Source of the DNA: Microgenomates group bacterium | Lineage (GTDB): Bacteria > Patescibacteriota > Microgenomatia > UBA1406 > GWC2-37-13 | DNA length: 7,519 nucleotides | Assembly (NCBI GenBank): GCA_028276105.1 | Contig: JAPYWZ010000029.1 | Coordinates: 1-7,519, forward strand | Reading direction: 5' to 3' | Part shown: piece by piece, positions 5,297-7,519 of the stretch | Numbering within the stretch: the stretch's first letter is position 1 | Layout of the letters: each line of letters begins with the position of its first letter | The notes under the pieces: generated by a model | What the model was told of the DNA's origin: nothing | What the model saw: only the letters and a program-made list of their open reading frames with translations | Databases searched by the model: none | Translations under genes and position numbers: made by a program

Positions 5297-5371
5297 ATGT
5301 AAAAAGTAGTGTAAACCAAGTCTGACTTGATAAACATTGTGTAAAAGTTGTGTAAGCGTGGTGTAAAAGTA
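5297..5371. repeat. Undecanucleotide array F, five units, consensus GTGTAAAAGTT
   Basis: Units begin at 5297 (12 nt), 5309, 5339, 5350 and 5361. The last three are exactly 11 nt. The 30-nt distance from 5309 to 5339 becomes exactly 11 when the 19 bases at 5316-5334 (the micro-element plus one TAAA) are removed. The restored unit is GTGTAAACATT, a fair member of the array. Confidence 0.8.
5312..5334. mobile_element. Palindromic micro-element, copy 2, with 4-bp direct repeats
   Basis: CCAAGTCTGACTTGA (5316-5330) shares 14 identical bases with copy 1 and forms inverted arms CAAGTC/GACTTG around a T. It is bracketed by TAAA at 5312-5315 and TAAA at 5331-5334, like a target-site duplication. It interrupts an 11-nt array whose register is restored by deleting it. 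It carries no gene. Whether it moves by a transposase, by RNA, or arose otherwise is unknown, and the duplication could be chance in AT-rich DNA. Confidence 0.5.
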
Positions 5372-5378
5372 AGATTTA

Positions 5379-5476
5379 TGTCATTCCTGAGTAAGCAGGA
5401 ATCTATATAGTCATACCTTAAATATAAAAAAGAGGTTAAAGATTTTATAGATTCCTGATCGGAGTCAGGAATGACA
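5379..5476. repeat. REPIN-like double palindrome, copy 2 (intact)
   Basis: Outer arms TGTCATTCCTGA (5379-5390) and TCAGGAATGACA (5465-5476) are perfect 12-bp inverted repeats. Inner arms CAGGAATCTATA (5396-5407) and TATAGATTCCTG (5446-5457) are also perfect over 12 bp, around a 38-nt AT-rich loop. Each end can instead fold alone: ATTCCTG with CAGGAAT on the left, and ATTCCTGA with TCAGGAAT on the right. That is the double-hairpin or single-long-hairpin design of REPIN/BIME elements. It begins 265 bp after amrBA and ends 10 bp from the DUF4349 stop, between convergent genes. There it may hold back 3'-end decay or read-through on both strands, though there is no T tract on either side. Confidence 0.85.
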
Positions 5477-5486
5477 AAATAATAAT

Positions 5487-6365
5487 TTAATGTTTAACTA
5501 ATTGTTGTTTCTTTTTCCAAAAATAATAAACCACCACTAAGGGGATAATGATTGGGAGATAAACAAAAGCCCAAATTAAAACGGTGGCTATCTTTCGCAA
5601 AAATAAAATCAAAGACCGGACCGCTTGTTTAAAAACAAGCTTTGGACTCCAGTTATCAGTTGGCGCATAGGGAAGGGTAAGTTCGTCGGTTGAAAGATAG
5701 ATGGTTATTTTGGCCAAGGCAGCACTTTTCTCAAGATATTGTTTTTGGCCAACGAGGGCATCAATTTGCCCCTGAAGATTAATAAGCTCCCGTTGTATTT
5801 CAAGAATATCTTGGATATGGCTTGCTTTTTCCATAATTTCTTCAAACTTAGTTTTAGTTTTGTATAAAGTAGTAAGGCGGGCTTCAATATTGATATATTC
5901 CTCAGTCACATCGGTTCCAGAAAGGTTTTCAGAAACCACTTTTACCGCCAGTTTTTTAAATTCAGCCAAAGCTTGGTCAAGTTTTTTGGCAGGAATGCGA
6001 ACGGTGATGGTGGCGGAGGGGGCTTCTTTTGGATTGTCAAAATAACTTTGAACCATAAAACCACCCATTTTTTCTGTTTTTTCTAAAATCTTTTTTTGGG
6101 TGTAAGAAACATTTTTTACCACTAAAGAAAGATAAGACTCTTTAGTAATTAAGCGATTTTGGGTTTCAGTGGGTTTTGGGGAGGAAAATGATTCGTTTGT
6201 TGGCCCATCAATTGCGAATTTTTCTGTTTTTGGGTAATAGCCTTGTTCTTTTAAGATAAAGGGGAAGTTTAAGATTTTATTTTTTAAAAGAAGAAAAAAA
6301 ATAATTAAAATCAAGAAAGTAGTTAATTTATTTTTTTTAATCCAGGAAAAACAAAAGTTTACCAT
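5487..6365 (-). CDS. DUF4349 domain-containing membrane protein
   Basis: A 292-residue protein with an N-terminal membrane anchor (about 14-34) and a DUF4349 domain over about 70-228. Family features visible are the GGFMVQS turn near 101, VRIPAKKLD (122-130), and GTDVTEEYINIEARL (150-164) followed by a charged coiled coil (about 163-215). A second membrane segment (about 258-283) and a KKK cytoplasmic tail complete it. Many relatives are lipoproteins; no lipobox is seen here, and a plain transmembrane anchor replaces it. The function of the family is not known to me. It lies 9 bp downstream of the SPFH gene on the same strand, so they are probably co-transcribed and may work together at the membrane. 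An ATG closer to the SPFH stop (6373-6371) meets a TAA after four codons, which fixes the start at 6365. No Shine-Dalgarno sequence is present. A REPIN-like element follows the stop. Confidence 0.87.
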   Translation of the reverse strand: MVNFCFSWIKKNKLTTFLILIIFFLLLKNKILNFPFILKEQGYYPKTEKFAIDGPTNESFSSPKPTETQNRLITKESYLSLVVKNVSYTQKKILEKTEKMGGFMVQSYFDNPKEAPSATITVRIPAKKLDQALAEFKKLAVKVVSENLSGTDVTEEYINIEARLTTLYKTKTKFEEIMEKASHIQDILEIQRELINLQGQIDALVGQKQYLEKSAALAKITIYLSTDELTLPYAPTDNWSPKLVFKQAVRSLILFLRKIATVLIWAFVYLPIIIPLVVVYYFWKKKQQLVKH

Positions 6366-6374
6366 TTTTTCATT

Positions 6375-7241
6375 TTATTTTATGTTAATAAAAGGCACTG
6401 ATTGACTACCCATATAAGTAGGAAGCCGGCCATCCCATTTTTCAATGGCCATTTTTTGAAGGACTAATGGATCAATTGATTGTCGCAAAAGTTCTTGGGC
6501 TTTAGCCTCACCTTCGGCTCGAGTGATTTTTTGTTCTTTGATATATTTTTCTTGTTCAGCTCGATATTCTTCGGCTTTTACTTTTTCTTTTTCAATCTGT
6601 TTTTGTTCAACCGCTGAGACATAGTCGGGACTAAACTTTAGTTGGCGAATTAGGATTTCGTCAAGAATCAACCCATTTTCAGCAAATTTTTTGGCAAGAA
6701 TTTTTTGAAGTTTTTCTTGAAACTTAAAGACATCGCCAGTGTAAAGATCTTGGGCTTTAAATTCTCGCGCCACATTTCTTACCACCGAGCGGGTTTCGGT
6801 TTTTACCAGTCTTTCAACAATCAGACTTTCTGATCCTAAATTTTCCGCTACCCAAATAATTTTTTTAGGATCAATTTGAAACCGGACACTGTAGCGGATA
6901 CTTACTTGTTGGCCATCTTGAGTGGTAGAATCAACTGGGTTATCGCGATAATCAGAAAGACTTTGTGAAGGAGATTCACTGGTTTCATAAACCAGTTTCT
7001 GGGTGGAGTAAAAAACTGGTTGTTCAATAAAAGGAATTTTAAAATTTAGTCCTGGTTCAGCGGTACGAACAATCTTTCCAAAACGAGTGACGATGGCAAT
7101 TTTTCCATAAGAAACGGTAAAAAAGAAAGAAGAAGATCGCAAAAGAGGAATAAAAACAAAAAAAAGAAAAATAAGAGTAAGGATTAAAGGAATTTTTTTT
7201 TGGAGATTGGTTTTGTTTAATTTGTTTAAAAAGTTTTCCAT
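6375..7241 (-). CDS. SPFH/prohibitin-family membrane protein
   Basis: A 288-residue protein of the stomatin/prohibitin/flotillin/HflKC group. One membrane segment (about 17-35) is followed directly by the SPFH domain, with YGKIAIVTRFGKIVRTAEPGL at 45-65 (last bases of the block shown in part) and the DGQQVSIRYSVRFQID strand at 109-124. RSVVRNVAREF (151-161) and LKFSPDYVSAVEQKQIEKEK (201-220) lead into a coiled coil to about 250. The C-terminal MAIEKWDGRLPTYMG segment is typical of bacterial prohibitin-like proteins rather than HflC or HflK. Such proteins form large ring or cage oligomers on the membrane and control proteases or lipid domains. No FtsH or NfeD partner is visible. It follows a Pro-rich gene by 22 bp and precedes the DUF4349 gene by 9 bp, so it is probably the middle of an operon. 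No ribosome-binding site is visible upstream of the ATG. Confidence 0.92.
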   Translation of the reverse strand: MENFLNKLNKTNLQKKIPLILTLIFLFFVFIPLLRSSSFFFTVSYGKIAIVTRFGKIVRTAEPGLNFKIPFIEQPVFYSTQKLVYETSESPSQSLSDYRDNPVDSTTQDGQQVSIRYSVRFQIDPKKIIWVAENLGSESLIVERLVKTETRSVVRNVAREFKAQDLYTGDVFKFQEKLQKILAKKFAENGLILDEILIRQLKFSPDYVSAVEQKQIEKEKVKAEEYRAEQEKYIKEQKITRAEGEAKAQELLRQSIDPLVLQKMAIEKWDGRLPTYMGSQSVPFINIK

Positions 7242-7263
7242 TTTTTTAAAAATTGATTAATAT

Positions 7264-7519
7264 TTATTGATCATTAAAATCAGGAATGTTTGGAATATTG
7301 CTAGGTGGGTTAGAAGAAGGGGGAGGTGGTGGTTGATTGGGATTGGCTTTTTGCTCTAGATCAGAAAGGATTGAAGATAAAGGATCAGCGGGCTGAGAAG
7401 AAGTGGTGGTTGGTGCTTGGTTAACAACGGGTGGAGTTTGAGTTGGTGGAGGAGCGGTTGGTGATTGAGTAGGTTGAGGAGGGGGCGCAGAAGAAGTTTG
7501 CGGTTGAGTGATTGGTTGT
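7264..7519 (-). CDS. C-terminal tail of a Pro/Gln/Thr/Ser-rich protein (partial, 5' end beyond window)
   Basis: The last 84 residues of a minus-strand gene are visible, in the only minus frame open across this stretch, ending in TAA at 7266-7264. The tail is low complexity and disordered. It is rich in Pro, Gln, Thr and Ser, with PPP and PPPPP runs, one short helix-like patch (DPLSSILSDLEQKA, about 45-58 of the visible part) and a final IPNIPDFNDQ. No domain is visible, so the family cannot be named. Such tails often follow membrane or secreted domains, which would suit the downstream SPFH and DUF4349 genes. The 22-bp gap to the SPFH start suggests co-transcription. The coding call rests on the uninterrupted frame, biased composition and codon pattern, and operon spacing. 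Confidence 0.7.
   Translation of the reverse strand, partial: QPITQPQTSSAPPPQPTQSPTAPPPTQTPPVVNQAPTTTSSQPADPLSSILSDLEQKANPNQPPPPPSSNPPSNIPNIPDFNDQ

Noticed and set aside
5379..5476. Bidirectional intrinsic terminator
   Set aside because: The long hairpin fits the position, but neither side is followed by a T tract, so I call it a REPIN-like repeat and only suggest an effect on 3' ends.
1..7519. tRNA, rRNA, riboswitch or defence system
   Set aside because: I found no cloverleaf, rRNA signature, long conserved leader, nuclease or toxin motif on either strand.

Overview
This AT-rich window looks bacterial and uses TGA as a stop (the 481-2175 gene ends Gly-Ser-Trp-TGA, the normal end of its family). 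That argues against the Gracilibacteria/SR1 code. No start has a convincing Shine-Dalgarno sequence. Small hypothetical membrane genes, a stand-alone phosphoribosyltransferase, an AmmeMemoRadiSam pair and repeat-filled intergenic DNA together suggest a candidate-phyla-radiation (Patescibacteria) genome, perhaps Microgenomates. This is an inference from style, not a marker-gene result.

Layout. A 5'-truncated-at-the-edge PRPP-dependent phosphoribosyltransferase (minus, 1-457) is divergent from a DUF2207 membrane protein (plus, 481-2175), with only 23 bp between them. Next comes a 461-bp spacer (2176-2636) holding three heptanucleotide arrays, a REPIN-like double palindrome, a possible 31-aa ORF sitting on a dyad symmetry, and a perfect 19-bp tandem duplication. 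Then follow amrS (radical SAM, 2637-3689) and an amrB-amrA fusion (3710-5113), very likely one operon for the AmmeMemoRadiSam system. A 373-bp convergent spacer (5114-5486) again holds three short-period arrays (9, 10 and 11 nt) followed by a second REPIN-like element. On the minus strand a three-gene run reads leftwards: the Pro/Gln/Thr-rich tail of a gene cut by the window edge (7264-7519), an SPFH/prohibitin membrane protein (6375-7241), and a DUF4349 membrane protein (5487-6365).

How the genes work together. AmrS, AmrB and AmrA form a recognised genomic trio whose chemistry I cannot state from sequence. The SPFH and DUF4349 proteins are both N-terminally membrane anchored with coiled-coil segments and 9 bp apart, so they probably act in the same envelope process. 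DUF2207 is a third envelope protein of unknown role.

Most unusual content. The strongest signals are not genes. A 15-bp palindrome (CCAAGTCTGACTTGR) occurs twice. In one site it is flanked by a 4-bp direct repeat (TAAA), and removing it plus one TAAA restores an 11-nt repeat register. In the other it sits in the tip of a REP palindrome between imperfect 6-bp direct repeats. Both long spacers have the same architecture: gene end, three different short-period arrays, then REPIN. A heptanucleotide array of the same style also lies inside the amrS reading frame.
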